A stretch of 64,000 nucleotides of DNA from Pratylenchus scribneri (taxonomy: Eukaryota > Nematoda > Chromadorea > Rhabditida > Pratylenchidae). Position numbers and translations under genes: made by a program. The stretch's first letter is position 1; the number at the start of each line of letters is the position of its first letter. Positions 1-10,882 of this stretch are shown piece after piece. Under the pieces are notes generated by a model, which did not search any database, had not been told where the DNA came from, and worked only from the letters and a program-made list of their open reading frames with translations. The stretch spans positions 1,984,001-2,048,000 of the forward strand of contig JAQSEB010000002.1 of NCBI GenBank assembly GCA_030063045.1. The letters are read 5' to 3'.

Positions 1-670
1 TATGAGTAAGTTTTAGGTTTGGTAAGTTGGGATTGGAAAGGGGAATTTGAACTGAATTGGATCCTGAATTTGGCAGGAAAATCCAATAATGATGAAAAAG
101 AATTAGCCAAAATCGACGAGGAATAACTTTCTAGACTCTGGATTGTCGGATGAAGTTTTATTCCTAAGACTCGATTTAGACTCTTTCAAGTTGCTCCAAT
201 CCAATGGAAGTTGAATAAATTTATTTTAATTTTATTTTATTCAACAAAAAATGAAATTTATGAAAAAATTTCAATGAGAATTTTAATTTAACAAAATTGA
301 ATGGAATAAAGGTGGGGGATGACAACAAAAAGGGGGGTGTTTTTATAGGCCATTTTGATCCACATCCATCATCCATCCAACTGGCCATGGGCGAATTGGG
401 CGCAACAACAAGGAGGGCAAAGCCGGATTGGACGAAGATGGCAATGGCACAGAAACGGCAACTAAAAAGGTAGGAAAATTGAAATAGTAAAATTAATCCA
501 CATAAGAAAATCCTCAATAAATTTGCCTATTTTTTCGATCATTGGTCTTTTCCCTTTAATCCCGTTTTTAGTTGATTTTTGATCTCTTTTCCCCTCCAAC
601 AAAAAGAAAGTAATATTTTAGTGAATTTTAAACTGTTGAAGTTCGAAACTAAAGAATTCGAACTGCGACA
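1..670 (-). repeat. 3' LTR
   Basis: Matches 10102-10771 base for base as far as I can see by eye, at a constant offset of 10101. Identity stops after CGAACTGCGACA at 670. The left boundary may lie slightly outside the window. Confidence 0.93.
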
Positions 671-712
671 GACTCCCCGGGGGAGGGAAGCAAAAAAATC
701 TAAAAATCCACC

Positions 713-1401
713 TTAGGTTGATGCGGTTACATCGCCACCATCATTGCCTCCATTTGGGTCCTCCTTCTTATTCATCTCCGCCTTTTCCACTCCGTCCCCT
801 TTAGGCTCATCTTCTCCATCGCCTTTCTCGCCCTTCCGAATTTTCTCCACCTCATCACCAATGAAAAACACCTCACGGTAGAGATGTTTCAATTCATCCT
901 CAATTCCTTCCACGCATCGACGGAGTTCCCGAATGGATGACGTCACCTCTCGGGCACATTCACTCAAGGCCGAACCGAAGTCCCGAACGGCGTCTTCGTG
1001 GAGAGTGCGCAATGCGTCCGTCAATGATGGGCCACGTGGAGGCGGAGGAGGTGGAACATTGACCACCGGAGGTGGGTTTTGAACGAGAGCAGCCACCTTA
1101 TAAGAAGGGAGAAAATGAAGCAGCAAAAGGGACTGCTACCTGGACAGGTGGGTTTTGGACGACGGGTTGGACCTGTTGGTTCTGAGGAACGGCCACAGGT
1201 TGTTGAGCGACGGGCGCAGGTTGGTTTTGAACAACAGCTCCATGCTATAGAAAAGGAGAAAGGGTAACTCGAAAAGTAGGGGACTGCTACCTGCACATTC
1301 GCCTGCCCGTTTTGAACACCATTCGCAGGATTGCGACGGTTGTTGTTGTTGTAGGGCCGGGCACGATAAATACGGCGGCGATTTTGGTTTTGGTTGTTCA
1401 T
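713..1401 (-). CDS. spliced accessory gene of the retroelement (199 aa)
   Basis: Three exons on the minus strand: 1401-1291, 1244-1140 and 1096-713. Introns of 46 and 43 nt both begin with GTAGCAGTCCC and end in TAG or AAG; both junctions are phase 0 and the joined frame is open for 199 codons plus TAA. A TTTTTAG acceptor lies about 37 nt upstream of the ATG. The protein starts with an Asn/Arg-rich basic stretch (RRRIYRARPYNNNNRR), continues with Gln/Pro/Val-rich degenerate repeats (VQNPP-type) and a polyproline run, then a probable coiled coil (about residues 97-160) and an acidic Gly/Asp/Glu/Lys tail. No known domain was recognised. Its place between env and the 3' LTR resembles spliced regulatory genes of complex retroviruses, but that comparison is positional only. 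The exon/intron unit looks internally duplicated. Confidence 0.72.
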
Positions 1402-1934
1402 TTTTCGAATAATTTAGCACGAATTTTAGAATTTTAGCTAAAAACTTTAAAGAATTAGGGCTAAAATTCAATAATTTTGGGAGGCGGGAAGGGTAAAATT
1501 CGGCTTAATCAACGATGAATTCGGCAACAGCAAAATTTCGGAGAAAAAATGAAGGACTAGAGGACAAAAACGAGAATTTATAGGGCATTTTTGGACTTAG
1601 GGATGGTCCTTTCAACAAAGATTAATCCGAGAACAATAATTTGAAGAAATGCCCTCAGCAAATTTCAACAAAGGCATCAAGGGAAAATGCCGATAAATAA
1701 GCTTGAGGATGCTTGGGAAAAGTCCAATGATCGAATTGAAATGAAAAATTGAGAAATTTTAAAATTTTTAATCTGAGAAAGGCAAATTTTAATGTGACAA
1801 ATTAGAGAAAATTTTGTCAAAAAAGTGTGAACAAATTAGGCAAATATGTATCATAAATTAAGGGAAATATGAAAAAATAAGAAAAGTTGAAATAAATCAT
1901 TATTTACATATTTACAGGTCACAACAATGGTTCT
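1402..1934. other. non-coding stretch inside retroelement
   Basis: AT-rich sequence between the end of the polyprotein frame and the accessory gene. It holds the candidate splice acceptor (AG at 1439-1438 on the minus strand). No other coding or structural signal seen. Confidence 0.6.
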
Positions 1935-4900
1935 TTAAACCAAATCAAGTCCCAAACTGGCTCGACAATTGGGACAACTATCGTGGGACTGGAGCCAGAT
2001 GTCAACGCAACCTTTGTGGAATGAATGGCTGCATTGGAGTCGACGGGTGAGTCCGCTTAACAAATCCAAACAAATCGAACAATCATTGGTCCCTTCGGGG
2101 GGATGAGGGACGAGAACCAATTCCGAAACTAAACTTAGGCGTCTAGCTCTTTTCAATGTGTTAATTTTCCTTTTGGCCCATTCAAAAATTCCCAGACCAA
2201 AAAGCGCAAGAAAGGAACAAAAAATGAAAAGGGCTAAGAAAAGAAAAAACAAAACCCAATACCATGGGCTGTCATAAAATTCATCCATTCCATTTAATAA
2301 TTTTTCCCATCCATTTAATTTCTTCCACCCATTTTTAGAGGCGATTTCTTCGTACAATTCGAGCTCAGCGGCGGCCGATGGAACGACAATCATGAGGATG
2401 GCCAGACTGCGAGCAATTATACGGTAAGTCCGAAAGAGGGGATTTAATTTAATGAATAAAAGGAAAGCGATAAAAACGAAAATAATCCCTCCGAGAGCAT
2501 AGAAACATTGAGGTGGTTTTAGAAGCCACCAGATTATTGAATAAAATGGCATTACTGGAAGCCAATTTTCGGTCGGCTTTTCCGAAGAAAAACCGGTCTT
2601 TTGGGAAGCCCATTTCATTCTAGGGGGAATGTAAGCCAATTGCCCATTTAATTCAAAAGGAGTAGTTCCTCCTGGACAAATAGCTTCACAAACAGTTTTG
2701 ACTTCGGGTTGGGTCCAACTAATAGTGACTTTAGAATCTGTCCCATTAGGGGAACATAACGCGACCCAATTCGACCCATCCTTACATTTGATTTCTGCCA
2801 AGGGTTGGCCAAAATCTGAATGACATGTATAAGAGACTCTCCCCCCAGTTCGACATTTAAAACATCCTGTGATATTGTGAGGGGTTATATGGCATTTAGA
2901 GTGATCATGCCGGAGAGTAGGAACCACTCCGGCCGTTTTAACGGAAACAAGTATGGCGGTGTAAGGAGTTTGAGCCCAAAGAATTTCACCCTCCCTTTCA
3001 TAGTTTATTTGATGCCTCCCTATATCCAATGGGAGGACCTTTGATTTGTCCTCCATAATTTCTTCCAAATTGGAATCCTTGCAGCTGCATTTTACCTGTC
3101 CAAGAGAGGGGACTGGGTGACAATGCCGGCACACATCCGGGCTAAGCTGGCACTTTAGGGATTTTGCGGCCATTTCCCCCCAGGGCATAGTGGCGTCCTC
3201 ACAATGCAGGTCGACGGTTAAATCATTCGGTACTAGGGCCACCCGGCGCCAATCCGAGAGGAAGCGCGCGTTCGCGATTGGGACTGGGGGTTGGGCAAAA
3301 GCCGAAGGAGTTATAGTTAAATTGGCTTTGGCCCAATGAAATGTGTGCCCTTGGGCCAATTCCGCAACTTCTTCTATAGGGGGATATCCCGGGATTTCCA
3401 ATTTCATTTGAATAGGGATGGCTAGGTCCCAATTGCACTCAAAAAGTTCATAGGTTTTCTCATTAATTGGGGAAATATGAGTGCGCCAAAAAAGGCATCC
3501 ATCTTTGGGATAAGCGCATGGCCCTCCATCCTCCAACAACCAGCGGTGTGGAACTTCGATGCAGTAATTGTTTCCGGGTAGGAATTCTTTCTCTTTTAGC
3601 TCCGGAACACTTTGGTTATGCTTTAAGTGAGCACAAAAATTATCTTTACAAGACCCGGAGGAGGGGCATCTTTTGACAGAAAAGATTTCTGTGTTATATG
3701 AGCGCAAATGCGCGAGTGTGCTGGGCTCGCAGACGGTTTTAAGTCCATTTAAAGTAAAAGTAAAAACCGCCATTGGGCCTAAATCAGGGCTTTTTAAAAT
3801 AATATTGACCGGCTGCCCAGCTGGTGGCAGGATAAATTGGGAAACTTGATTAAAAGAACATGATTCAAATCCTTCACCTTTCAGGCATTCTTCAACGCTG
3901 GCTGTGATGGAAATTGTTTCGACGCCGGCTTCTGCTGATGGAAGGGAGCAGAGGATGGCCAATAGAGCGAGGATTCGGCCAACCGTCGTGAGGTAATTTT
4001 TTGAAAAATATGGCTTAGTTCTAGTATTATAGGGTGAATTTCCAACATAACTTTCTTCATCTGTAGCTTCTGGGTGGGGAAATCGACGTCGATTCCGGGG
4101 GAATCGGCGTTTTAGATTGAGGCATCGCCATAATTTACAGAGGAATAAAAATGGTTTTAGGCATTTTCGAGTGCATGAAAAGCAGCAAATTAGACAACCA
4201 AAAAGTCCGAAAACGATAAAGAAAAGCCCACCAAACAGAACCGCTGCTAAAGCTGGTGCGCATTGCGGGTTAAGCGCAAAACTCCAGCAAAAAGTACATT
4301 CGATTATGAGACAAATGTCAATAGCAGGGCAACTAGTTTTTTCAATAAATGAGCTGTTAGAATCTATCCAATAAGTACTAGTACAATCATATCCAGTAAC
4401 TATTAGGTCGTCAAATATAGGAAGAAGAAAAGGACCCTTGGGGGGTGTTTTAGATAGGCATGTCCCTTCACAACAAGATTCCGATTTAGTAGTATTATCA
4501 GGGAAATTAAATTCCACTCCATTCAGATGACAGGTGGCCAGAGGAGACCCCATGCATTGGACAAAGAGGGCAAAAATGGTGGCCAACAATCCGATGGAAT
4601 TCAATAATGGATGGCGTGTGGCCCAACGGCCGAATTTTTTCCTGGGGCGCAATTGGTATGTTGGTTTGGAAATTTCAGTGGGAACTGGCTCAGGTGGTAG
4701 GTTTTCATTTTGGGCCATTGGTTCCACAGTTTGAGGGGCCACTTCTAGAGGGATAAGTTTATTTATAGGCCTTCCCCAGACTCGATTGTTCGACATTTTA
4801 ATATTGGCACTTCTGATTTGACCTGCCGATTCATTTACTTTTATCACTTTTCCAATCGGCCATAGATTGCGTGGGTATTCGTCCATTTCAACCAGGACAA

Positions 4901-7900
4901 TATGTCCTTCCCTTATTTGTTCACATGAGGAGTTTCTTGGATTTTTGTGATCAGTAGAAGTGCGGTTTCTCAGGTTAAGGAGGTAATCTTGGGACCAACG
5001 GTTCCAAAAATTTTGTAAAATTTGGTTGGTTTTAGCCCAAAGAATAGCTAAATTTTCTGCCGTTGATTTTAACCTCCAATCCCCACCTTCTATTTCGGGT
5101 TCATTCAATGTGATATTTGCCTTAGGTAGCAAAAAATCGATAGGCCTTAAGGGAATGGGGCCATCTTTTTCGTCCGATACAAAGGTGATGGGACGATTGT
5201 TCAGTATAGATTCTACTTCGGTCACAAAAACTTGAAATTGACTAATCGGTAAGATTTTCTGTCCAAGAGACCGCCGGAATGCGGTCTTGACCATCCCCAC
5301 TAGTCTCTCGTAGAAACCCCCTGTCCACGGACTGAACTGGGGTATTAAGATCCAATTAATCGATAAATCGGGGCATAAAAGTAAAGTGGATCGAACAAGG
5401 ACCATTTGAGAGCCATGGTCTGAACGAATTTCATTAGGAATTCCCCTCCTAGAAGTAAATTTTCTAAAAATTTGCAGGAATTCTTCGGCATCGAGTCCTT
5501 TAGCTGGCTCGAGATGCACGGCACGGGTTGACAGACAGGTGAAAATCACAATCCAGGTTTTGTTTACCCCATTTTCCGTTCTACAAGAGGTAGGTCCAAG
5601 GTAATCAACACCGGTGGAAGAAAAAGGAGAGTAGGGTATAACCCTGGAATGTGGCCAGGGAGGCATTTCTGGAAGTCTAAATTTAACAGCTCTATCCTTT
5701 TTACAGGTGTTGCATTCACGGACGACTTTTTTGGCCAAACGACGGGCTCGGAAGCAGAAATGGCCGAGAAGGAATTGAGTGAGAGTTGCGTCCGGCCCAG
5801 CATGACTAGCTTGGATGTGCCCATATAACATTATTAGATAAGTTACCCGGGATTTGGGCAAATAAATGGGGAATTTAAAATCATAGGGTTGATCAGAGTT
5901 CGCCAAGCGGGTAGATAGTCGGAATAAGCCAAAATCATCGATAAACACATCCTTAGGAGGGATTGGCCAAAAACGGTTTTGTTCGCTTTTAATTAAAACA
6001 AATTTTGCTAAATTCCGATCCTCCGGTGACCATTTTCCTTCTCTAGAGATTTTAAAAATTTGGGGAAATTTATTTTGAAATGTTTTGCTTGTGTGGAATT
6101 TTAGGGCCAAAAAACGGAGGAGGCGAGCCATTGTGCAAATGAGGCGGTTCCAAGAACTAAATCGATGGGCATCGATCAATGGAAGGCTTACGGACTCGAC
6201 CGGAATGGCAACTGCTGCAATTTCTTGGTGAGTTAATTCGGGTGGTACTTCAATAGTCCGATATTCTTGCGGCCATAAATCGGGTTTTTGAATAAGCCAA
6301 TTTGGACCATTCCACCATAGGCTATCCTCTTGGAAATTGAGGACAGAATTAGCTCTTGTACCTTTATCCGCAGGGTTGTCAGACCTACGGATATATCTGA
6401 ATTCAAAGGACTTATTCTGGCGAATCTCTTTTAATCGGTTTTCAACAAAAATTGGCTGCTTAGATTGAGAACAAATCCAAGATAAAGCGATTTGTGAATC
6501 GCTCCAGAGAACAACTCTAGAAGGTTTCAATTTAAGAGCCTCACAAACAAATTTTCCACTGCGGGTACCGATCAAAATCCCCATAAGCTCAAGTTTTGGG
6601 ATAGTGAGCTCACTATCTTTAGGCATTTTAATAGGCTTAAGGCGACTCTTAGCGAAAACCAAGGATGAAGTGGTACAAGTTTCGGTTTGCGATCGGAGAT
6701 AAACGACTGCGCAATAGGCGTCCGGACTTGCATCAGTGAAGATGTGTAATTGAGTGTCGCCAGCGGAATTAGTGAAACGGGGAATAGAAACTTTTCCACT
6801 GACCCAATCTTCGATTATTTCTTTCCATTTTTGATTATCTTTTTCATCCAATGGATCATCCCACTTTTTATTAGCACTCCAAAGGCTTTGAAAGAAAATT
6901 CTAGGGCCCATCATAATCGGGGTACATAGGCCGAGTGGGTCAAAAAATGAGGCGATGCTAGAGAGAATTTTGCGCCTATTTACGATTTGGCCATCCCATT
7001 TTGGCATTTCAAAATTAATTTCTTCTCTTTCCAGGTCCCAATTCGTGCCCAGAATCTTGGGCTGGGTTCCTGAAAGCCGATCGGCTTTCGGAATTTGGGA
7101 CAGGGCATCCGGTGCAGCCGCAGCAAAGGAACAGAGACGCATTTTTGCCCGTGAAAAGATTTTCTGGGCCTCAACCGACTTCCAGTGGGCTTCATCAACG
7201 GAATTGCAGTCCAAAAGTATGTTATCAACATATATATTTTCTAATATTTCGTTAGCCAATTGGGAATTTTCACTTTCCAAATGCAACTGGATGGTTGCCG
7301 CTAGAATAAAAGGGCAAGAGGTTACCCCAAAGGCAATTCTACAGAATTGATAGAGAGCTAAGTTTTTTCCCATGGGAGGCTTAGTGGGGTCCTTCAACCA
7401 TAGAAATTTAGCAAATTTGCGGTCTTCTGGCGATAGGGAAATCATTAAAAATGCCTTTTCTAAGTCAGCCAAAATTGGCAGAATTGAAGCCCGAAAACGA
7501 AGTAGAATAGTTGGCAGTTTAGGGAGTAAATTTGGCCCTGGATAGAGAGCTTCGTTTAGAGATTGGCCACCCTTTTCATGAGCTGTGGCATCGAAAACCT
7601 CCCTAACTTTCTCCCCAGTAACCACAGGGTGATGTGGCAAGAAATATTCATTTAAATTTTCCCTTTGGCTAGGCTCTATAATTCCCATTTCTTCATATTC
7701 GGAAAAGATAGAAGCAATTTTCTGACCGAGAATTGGGTTGCCTTTTAATCGATTATAGAGAGAATTGAGTCGAGAAAAGGCCATTCCGAAATTAGAAGGC
7801 AACTCTAGATGGTTAGAACGCCAAGGCCATTTAACTTCATACCGCCCATCGGGGAGACGGGAAACTGTTTCAATAAATTTTTTGAAAGCTTCTTCATCTT

Positions 7901-10010
7901 CTTTCTTTTCAGGTTTTTCTGTAATTCCAATTGCCTCCAGGGACCAAAGCTGATCAACATGCTCAGGAACCGACATCAAGGAATTTACTATCGGTGAGCA
8001 TATTTTGGTAAATGGGGATGCGCTTTTTATTGTCCCTTCCCCACCAAAAACGGGACCGAAAACGGTTTCGATACGGAATAAATCGGGCTGAATTTCCTCC
8101 CAACTTATTATATATTTCCAGAAATTACGAATTCCCAATAAAATGTCGGGTACCTGAAAATTTTCCTCCAAAACGCCAAATTCCTCATCAAATTCAGTAT
8201 TGAGCTGCTCGGGTATTTGGAGAAACCCGAATGAGGGAGTGATTTTTTCAGTGCGATTAGCAATAATCTCCTCCCATCCTCCATCAACTCGCTTCAAAAA
8301 TAAGGAAAAACGGGGTGAAGAGAAGTTCATCGGTGGTTTTGCACCAATTCCCGAAATTGACATTTCCTCAGTTCCAAGACGCCGGGGTTGAATGGCGCGA
8401 ATAGCCTGATCAGAAATAAGTGTGGGTTGAGCCCCGGTGTCCCAAAAGACATGACAATTGACTGGGGGTTTGCCTTTAATCGGAGAATAAACCTCGATTT
8501 TTCCCATCATTAAATAAGCTGGGGGTCGCTCATTTAGGCCCACGCATCCACCAAAAATTGAAGCTGAATTTACACCATTTTTAGGGGTAGAATTTTGGCG
8601 ATTTCCCAAAGGTTGGGCATTTCCCCCAGTTTTTGAAGCCCCAGATTTGGAATTGGGCGGGGAATTTTGGAAACACACTAATCGATGATGTTTTTTATTG
8701 CAGCTTGTGCAACGAGCAGATTCATTGGTGCATTGGGCAGCCAAATGGCCAGATAAGGCGCATATCCAGCATCGGCCCTGCTCTTCTAACCGTTTTTTCC
8801 TGGCCTGTGGAGTAGAATATTTGGGACAAGATAAAGGTCGGTGATCCTTCCCTTCACATAATGAGCATGAGCATTTTTTAAGGTTAGGATTAGGACCAGG
8901 CCTTTGAGATTTATTGCTGTTTCCGTGGACTCCAGGGAAAGCCCTACCATTAGGAGGAAAGGGGGAGAAATTATTCTCATTTTGGAGATTATTTCTATTG
9001 GGGTGACGGACAATTTCTTTAGGCAAATTGTGATCCCTTTGAGCGGCTTCTCGGACTCTTACCGCCAAAAGGAGACCCTCTTTCCACTTTTTTGGGGTCC
9101 AATCAGTCCCTTCGGCTATCATTTTATCGGATAAAAATGACAGGGTTTCATAGGGTAGCTTCTCCTTTATGGCGGTGGTTAAGAAGGGATTGTCGTCCAT
9201 ATTGACCCCGAGGGTTAAAAGTTGGCGACAGATACGTTCCACATTTTCATAGAAGGAACGAAGAGCATTGGCTGATGGGGAAGCCTTTGGGAGTCGCAGT
9301 AATTCGGCCATCAATTCTTCCTTCCGCTTTTGGGTCCCACCATATCTACTTTTGAGCAGTTCAATAGCAATGTCATAATTATCGTCAATATGGGATAACC
9401 CATCCAGCATGGCTCGAGCGGGACCCTTCAAAAGCCCATAAAGATAGGTCAATTTCCGGGATTTGGGTAGCGATGCATTAGCCTCAACTCCACTCGAAAA
9501 CGCCTCCCAAAAGGAAAACCAGCTTGTCTCCTTGCCATCAAAATCAGGCAATTTCAAGATGGGGAGCTGGACCTGGGTTTGAGCGGCCGCAGGTTGAGGA
9601 TTTTGTACCACAGGAGGGAGTTGGCCATTATTCAAAGGGTGTGGACCACCATTATTGGGGTTAGGATTGGCCGCTCGAATTTGATCAATCCGTATTTCCA
9701 AGTTGGTGACCACGTCACGAGCATTCATTAGGACATCAATAGGTTTTAGATGAGCACTATTGGTCCAGGCAAGCATAGTGGCTTCAGCTGCCTGTTGTTG
9801 ATCAATGGGTAGAGCATCAATTATTCTCCCCCAACGATCCATCAAATCATCCAAAGTTTGAATATTTCTTTTCAGGTGTTCCGCAGTGGTGCCAACGTTC
9901 AAGAGATTGTTTTGGGCAACCTCAAGAGCAATATGGGCATTAGCTTCAGCAATTCGTTCGGCTATTTTGGCCATGACGGCGCCGATTTGGGGACGAATTG
10001 CGGATGACAT
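1935..10010 (-). CDS. Gag-Pol-Env-RING polyprotein of BEL/Pao element
   Basis: 2,691 codons without a stop. Approximate order by residue: DUF1759-like Gag core 150-310; Cys/His knuckles 373-440 including a canonical CX2CX4HX4C; aspartic protease DTGA near 523; RT with an LADLEKAF motif A and YVDN at about 928; RNase H-like FTDAS near 1092 and [10 protein letters not shown]; integrase HHCC finger 1397-1437, then core Asp/Asp/Glu near 1468, 1528 and 1567; DUF5641-like tail about 1670-1740. From about 1790 an envelope follows: hydrophobic signal, short Cys-rich ectodomain, TM near 1925 and a basic tail. A second signal-like segment near 2010 precedes a Cys-rich Gc-like ectodomain (2030-2480) resembling the phlebovirus G2 family known from nematode BEL elements, with a TM near 2505. 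A third signal-like segment near 2540 and a TM near 2590 lead to a RING-H2 finger at 2647-2685. Separate env expression would need internal processing or splicing. Domain names are from motif recognition, not a search. Confidence 0.93.
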   Translation of the reverse strand: MSSAIRPQIGAVMAKIAERIAEANAHIALEVAQNNLLNVGTTAEHLKRNIQTLDDLMDRWGRIIDALPIDQQQAAEATMLAWTNSAHLKPIDVLMNARDVVTNLEIRIDQIRAANPNPNNGGPHPLNNGQLPPVVQNPQPAAAQTQVQLPILKLPDFDGKETSWFSFWEAFSSGVEANASLPKSRKLTYLYGLLKGPARAMLDGLSHIDDNYDIAIELLKSRYGGTQKRKEELMAELLRLPKASPSANALRSFYENVERICRQLLTLGVNMDDNPFLTTAIKEKLPYETLSFLSDKMIAEGTDWTPKKWKEGLLLAVRVREAAQRDHNLPKEIVRHPNRNNLQNENNFSPFPPNGRAFPGVHGNSNKSQRPGPNPNLKKCSCSLCEGKDHRPLSCPKYSTPQARKKRLEEQGRCWICALSGHLAAQCTNESARCTSCNKKHHRLVCFQNSPPNSKSGASKTGGNAQPLGNRQNSTPKNGVNSASIFGGCVGLNERPPAYLMMGKIEVYSPIKGKPPVNCHVFWDTGAQPTLISDQAIRAIQPRRLGTEEMSISGIGAKPPMNFSSPRFSLFLKRVDGGWEEIIANRTEKITPSFGFLQIPEQLNTEFDEEFGVLEENFQVPDILLGIRNFWKYIISWEEIQPDLFRIETVFGPVFGGEGTIKSASPFTKICSPIVNSLMSVPEHVDQLWSLEAIGITEKPEKKEDEEAFKKFIETVSRLPDGRYEVKWPWRSNHLELPSNFGMAFSRLNSLYNRLKGNPILGQKIASIFSEYEEMGIIEPSQRENLNEYFLPHHPVVTGEKVREVFDATAHEKGGQSLNEALYPGPNLLPKLPTILLRFRASILPILADLEKAFLMISLSPEDRKFAKFLWLKDPTKPPMGKNLALYQFCRIAFGVTSCPFILAATIQLHLESENSQLANEILENIYVDNILLDCNSVDEAHWKSVEAQKIFSRAKMRLCSFAAAAPDALSQIPKADRLSGTQPKILGTNWDLEREEINFEMPKWDGQIVNRRKILSSIASFFDPLGLCTPIMMGPRIFFQSLWSANKKWDDPLDEKDNQKWKEIIEDWVSGKVSIPRFTNSAGDTQLHIFTDASPDAYCAVVYLRSQTETCTTSSLVFAKSRLKPIKMPKDSELTIPKLELMGILIGTRSGKFVCEALKLKPSRVVLWSDSQIALSWICSQSKQPIFVENRLKEIRQNKSFEFRYIRRSDNPADKGTRANSVLNFQEDSLWWNGPNWLIQKPDLWPQEYRTIEVPPELTHQEIAAVAIPVESVSLPLIDAHRFSSWNRLICTMARLLRFLALKFHTSKTFQNKFPQIFKISREGKWSPEDRNLAKFVLIKSEQNRFWPIPPKDVFIDDFGLFRLSTRLANSDQPYDFKFPIYLPKSRVTYLIMLYGHIQASHAGPDATLTQFLLGHFCFRARRLAKKVVRECNTCKKDRAVKFRLPEMPPWPHSRVIPYSPFSSTGVDYLGPTSCRTENGVNKTWIVIFTCLSTRAVHLEPAKGLDAEEFLQIFRKFTSRRGIPNEIRSDHGSQMVLVRSTLLLCPDLSINWILIPQFSPWTGGFYERLVGMVKTAFRRSLGQKILPISQFQVFVTEVESILNNRPITFVSDEKDGPIPLRPIDFLLPKANITLNEPEIEGGDWRLKSTAENLAILWAKTNQILQNFWNRWSQDYLLNLRNRTSTDHKNPRNSSCEQIREGHIVLVEMDEYPRNLWPIGKVIKVNESAGQIRSANIKMSNNRVWGRPINKLIPLEVAPQTVEPMAQNENLPPEPVPTEISKPTYQLRPRKKFGRWATRHPLLNSIGLLATIFALFVQCMGSPLATCHLNGVEFNFPDNTTKSESCCEGTCLSKTPPKGPFLLPIFDDLIVTGYDCTSTYWIDSNSSFIEKTSCPAIDICLIIECTFCWSFALNPQCAPALAAVLFGGLFFIVFGLFGCLICCFSCTRKCLKPFLFLCKLWRCLNLKRRFPRNRRRFPHPEATDEESYVGNSPYNTRTKPYFSKNYLTTVGRILALLAILCSLPSAEAGVETISITASVEECLKGEGFESCSFNQVSQFILPPAGQPVNIILKSPDLGPMAVFTFTLNGLKTVCEPSTLAHLRSYNTEIFSVKRCPSSGSCKDNFCAHLKHNQSVPELKEKEFLPGNNYCIEVPHRWLLEDGGPCAYPKDGCLFWRTHISPINEKTYELFECNWDLAIPIQMKLEIPGYPPIEEVAELAQGHTFHWAKANLTITPSAFAQPPVPIANARFLSDWRRVALVPNDLTVDLHCEDATMPWGEMAAKSLKCQLSPDVCRHCHPVPSLGQVKCSCKDSNLEEIMEDKSKVLPLDIGRHQINYEREGEILWAQTPYTAILVSVKTAGVVPTLRHDHSKCHITPHNITGCFKCRTGGRVSYTCHSDFGQPLAEIKCKDGSNWVALCSPNGTDSKVTISWTQPEVKTVCEAICPGGTTPFELNGQLAYIPPRMKWASQKTGFSSEKPTENWLPVMPFYSIIWWLLKPPQCFYALGGIIFVFIAFLLFIKLNPLFRTYRIIARSLAILMIVVPSAAAELELYEEIASKNGWKKLNGWEKLLNGMDEFYDSPWYWVLFFLFLALFIFCSFLALFGLGIFEWAKRKINTLKRARRLSLVSELVLVPHPPEGTNDCSICLDLLSGLTRRLQCSHSFHKGCVDIWLQSHDSCPNCRASLGLDLV

Positions 10011-10078
10011 GGTTACGGTAAGAGCAGACTCTTAATCTTTTGTTGGGGCTGTCCGATGTTTGGTGCTCTCTGGCTGAG

Positions 10079-10095
10079 CAATCCGGGCAATACCA
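10079..10095 (-). promoter_or_regulatory. candidate tRNA primer-binding site
   Basis: On the element strand, TGGTATTGCCCGGATTG begins 6-8 nt inside the 5' LTR. Starting with TGG it can pair with a tRNA CCA end. I could not assign the tRNA: the conserved T-loop C61 does not fall at the expected spacing, so the match may be shorter than 17 nt or the primer may be a nonstandard tRNA. Confidence 0.45.
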
Positions 10096-10101
10096 CAACA
10101 A

Positions 10102-10771
10102 TATGAGTAAGTTTTAGGTTTGGTAAGTTGGGATTGGAAAGGGGAATTTGAACTGAATTGGATCCTGAATTTGGCAGGAAAATCCAATAATGATGAAAAA
10201 GAATTAGCCAAAATCGACGAGGAATAACTTTCTAGACTCTGGATTGTCGGATGAAGTTTTATTCCTAAGACTCGATTTAGACTCTTTCAAGTTGCTCCAA
10301 TCCAATGGAAGTTGAATAAATTTATTTTAATTTTATTTTATTCAACAAAAAATGAAATTTATGAAAAAATTTCAATGAGAATTTTAATTTAACAAAATTG
10401 AATGGAATAAAGGTGGGGGATGACAACAAAAAGGGGGGTGTTTTTATAGGCCATTTTGATCCACATCCATCATCCATCCAACTGGCCATGGGCGAATTGG
10501 GCGCAACAACAAGGAGGGCAAAGCCGGATTGGACGAAGATGGCAATGGCACAGAAACGGCAACTAAAAAGGTAGGAAAATTGAAATAGTAAAATTAATCC
10601 ACATAAGAAAATCCTCAATAAATTTGCCTATTTTTTCGATCATTGGTCTTTTCCCTTTAATCCCGTTTTTAGTTGATTTTTGATCTCTTTTCCCCTCCAA
10701 CAAAAAGAAAGTAATATTTTAGTGAATTTTAAACTGTTGAAGTTCGAAACTAAAGAATTCGAACTGCGACA
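10102..10771 (-). repeat. 5' LTR
   Basis: Second copy of the terminal repeat; it lies upstream of the Gag start on the minus strand, so it carries the element's promoter and R region. Right boundary is at 10771, where identity with the other copy stops and host sequence begins. A 98-codon frame inside each LTR (221-517 and 10322-10618) is identical in both copies but has no recognisable domain, and I do not call it a gene. Confidence 0.93.
10311..10346 (-). promoter_or_regulatory. LTR hairpin carrying AATAAA
   Basis: A perfect 10-bp inverted repeat (GTTGAATAAA / TTTATTCAAC) with a 16-nt loop; the same hairpin is at 210-245 in the other LTR. Because it is palindromic, AATAAA is present on the element's sense strand. 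It may be the LTR polyadenylation signal presented in a stem, as in some retroviral R regions. The function is inferred. Confidence 0.4.
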
Positions 10772-10882
10772 ACATTGACCTTAAAAGCGATGGAAAAAAA
10801 GAAAAAGACGGCCTCCTCCACGAAACCATCCACCAAGAAAACAGTGCCAGATGATGATCCATGGAATTTACTGAATAGTTGA
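10772..10882 (+). pseudogene. C-terminal coding tail of a host gene at the LTR junction
   Basis: Directly after the 5' LTR a plus-strand frame runs about 36 codons to TGA. It is Lys/Ser/Thr-rich with an acidic end (DDDPWNLLNS). The composition looks like a real protein C-terminus, followed by AT-rich 3' UTR-like sequence. There is no splice acceptor between the LTR end and the frame, so the element may have inserted in the last exon of a gene lying left of the window. An alternative is a tiny 30-codon frame from the ATG at 10790, or chance. Confidence 0.4.

Larger units (their letters stand above)
1..10771 (-). mobile_element. BEL/Pao LTR retroelement with envelope (endogenous-retrovirus-like)
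   Basis: Two direct repeats of at least 670 bp (1-670 and 10102-10771) flank an internal region whose single long frame on the minus strand has Gag, DTG protease, RT, RNase H, integrase and an envelope-like part in BEL/Pao order. The right repeat is therefore the 5' LTR. I found no mismatch between the two LTRs by eye, and the main frame has no stop, which suggests recent insertion. Ends fit TG...CA if the LTR starts at about 3/10104 and ends at 670/10771. The left end coincides with the window edge, so a few LTR bases and the target-site duplication may be missing. The tract beside the 3' LTR (671-690) has only a short purine run on the element strand, so the polypurine tract is weak or displaced. 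Confidence 0.95.

Noticed and set aside
221..517. 98-codon frame inside the LTR
   Set aside because: Identical in both LTRs because the LTRs are identical. The product has no recognisable domain and the frame overlaps the AATAAA hairpin.
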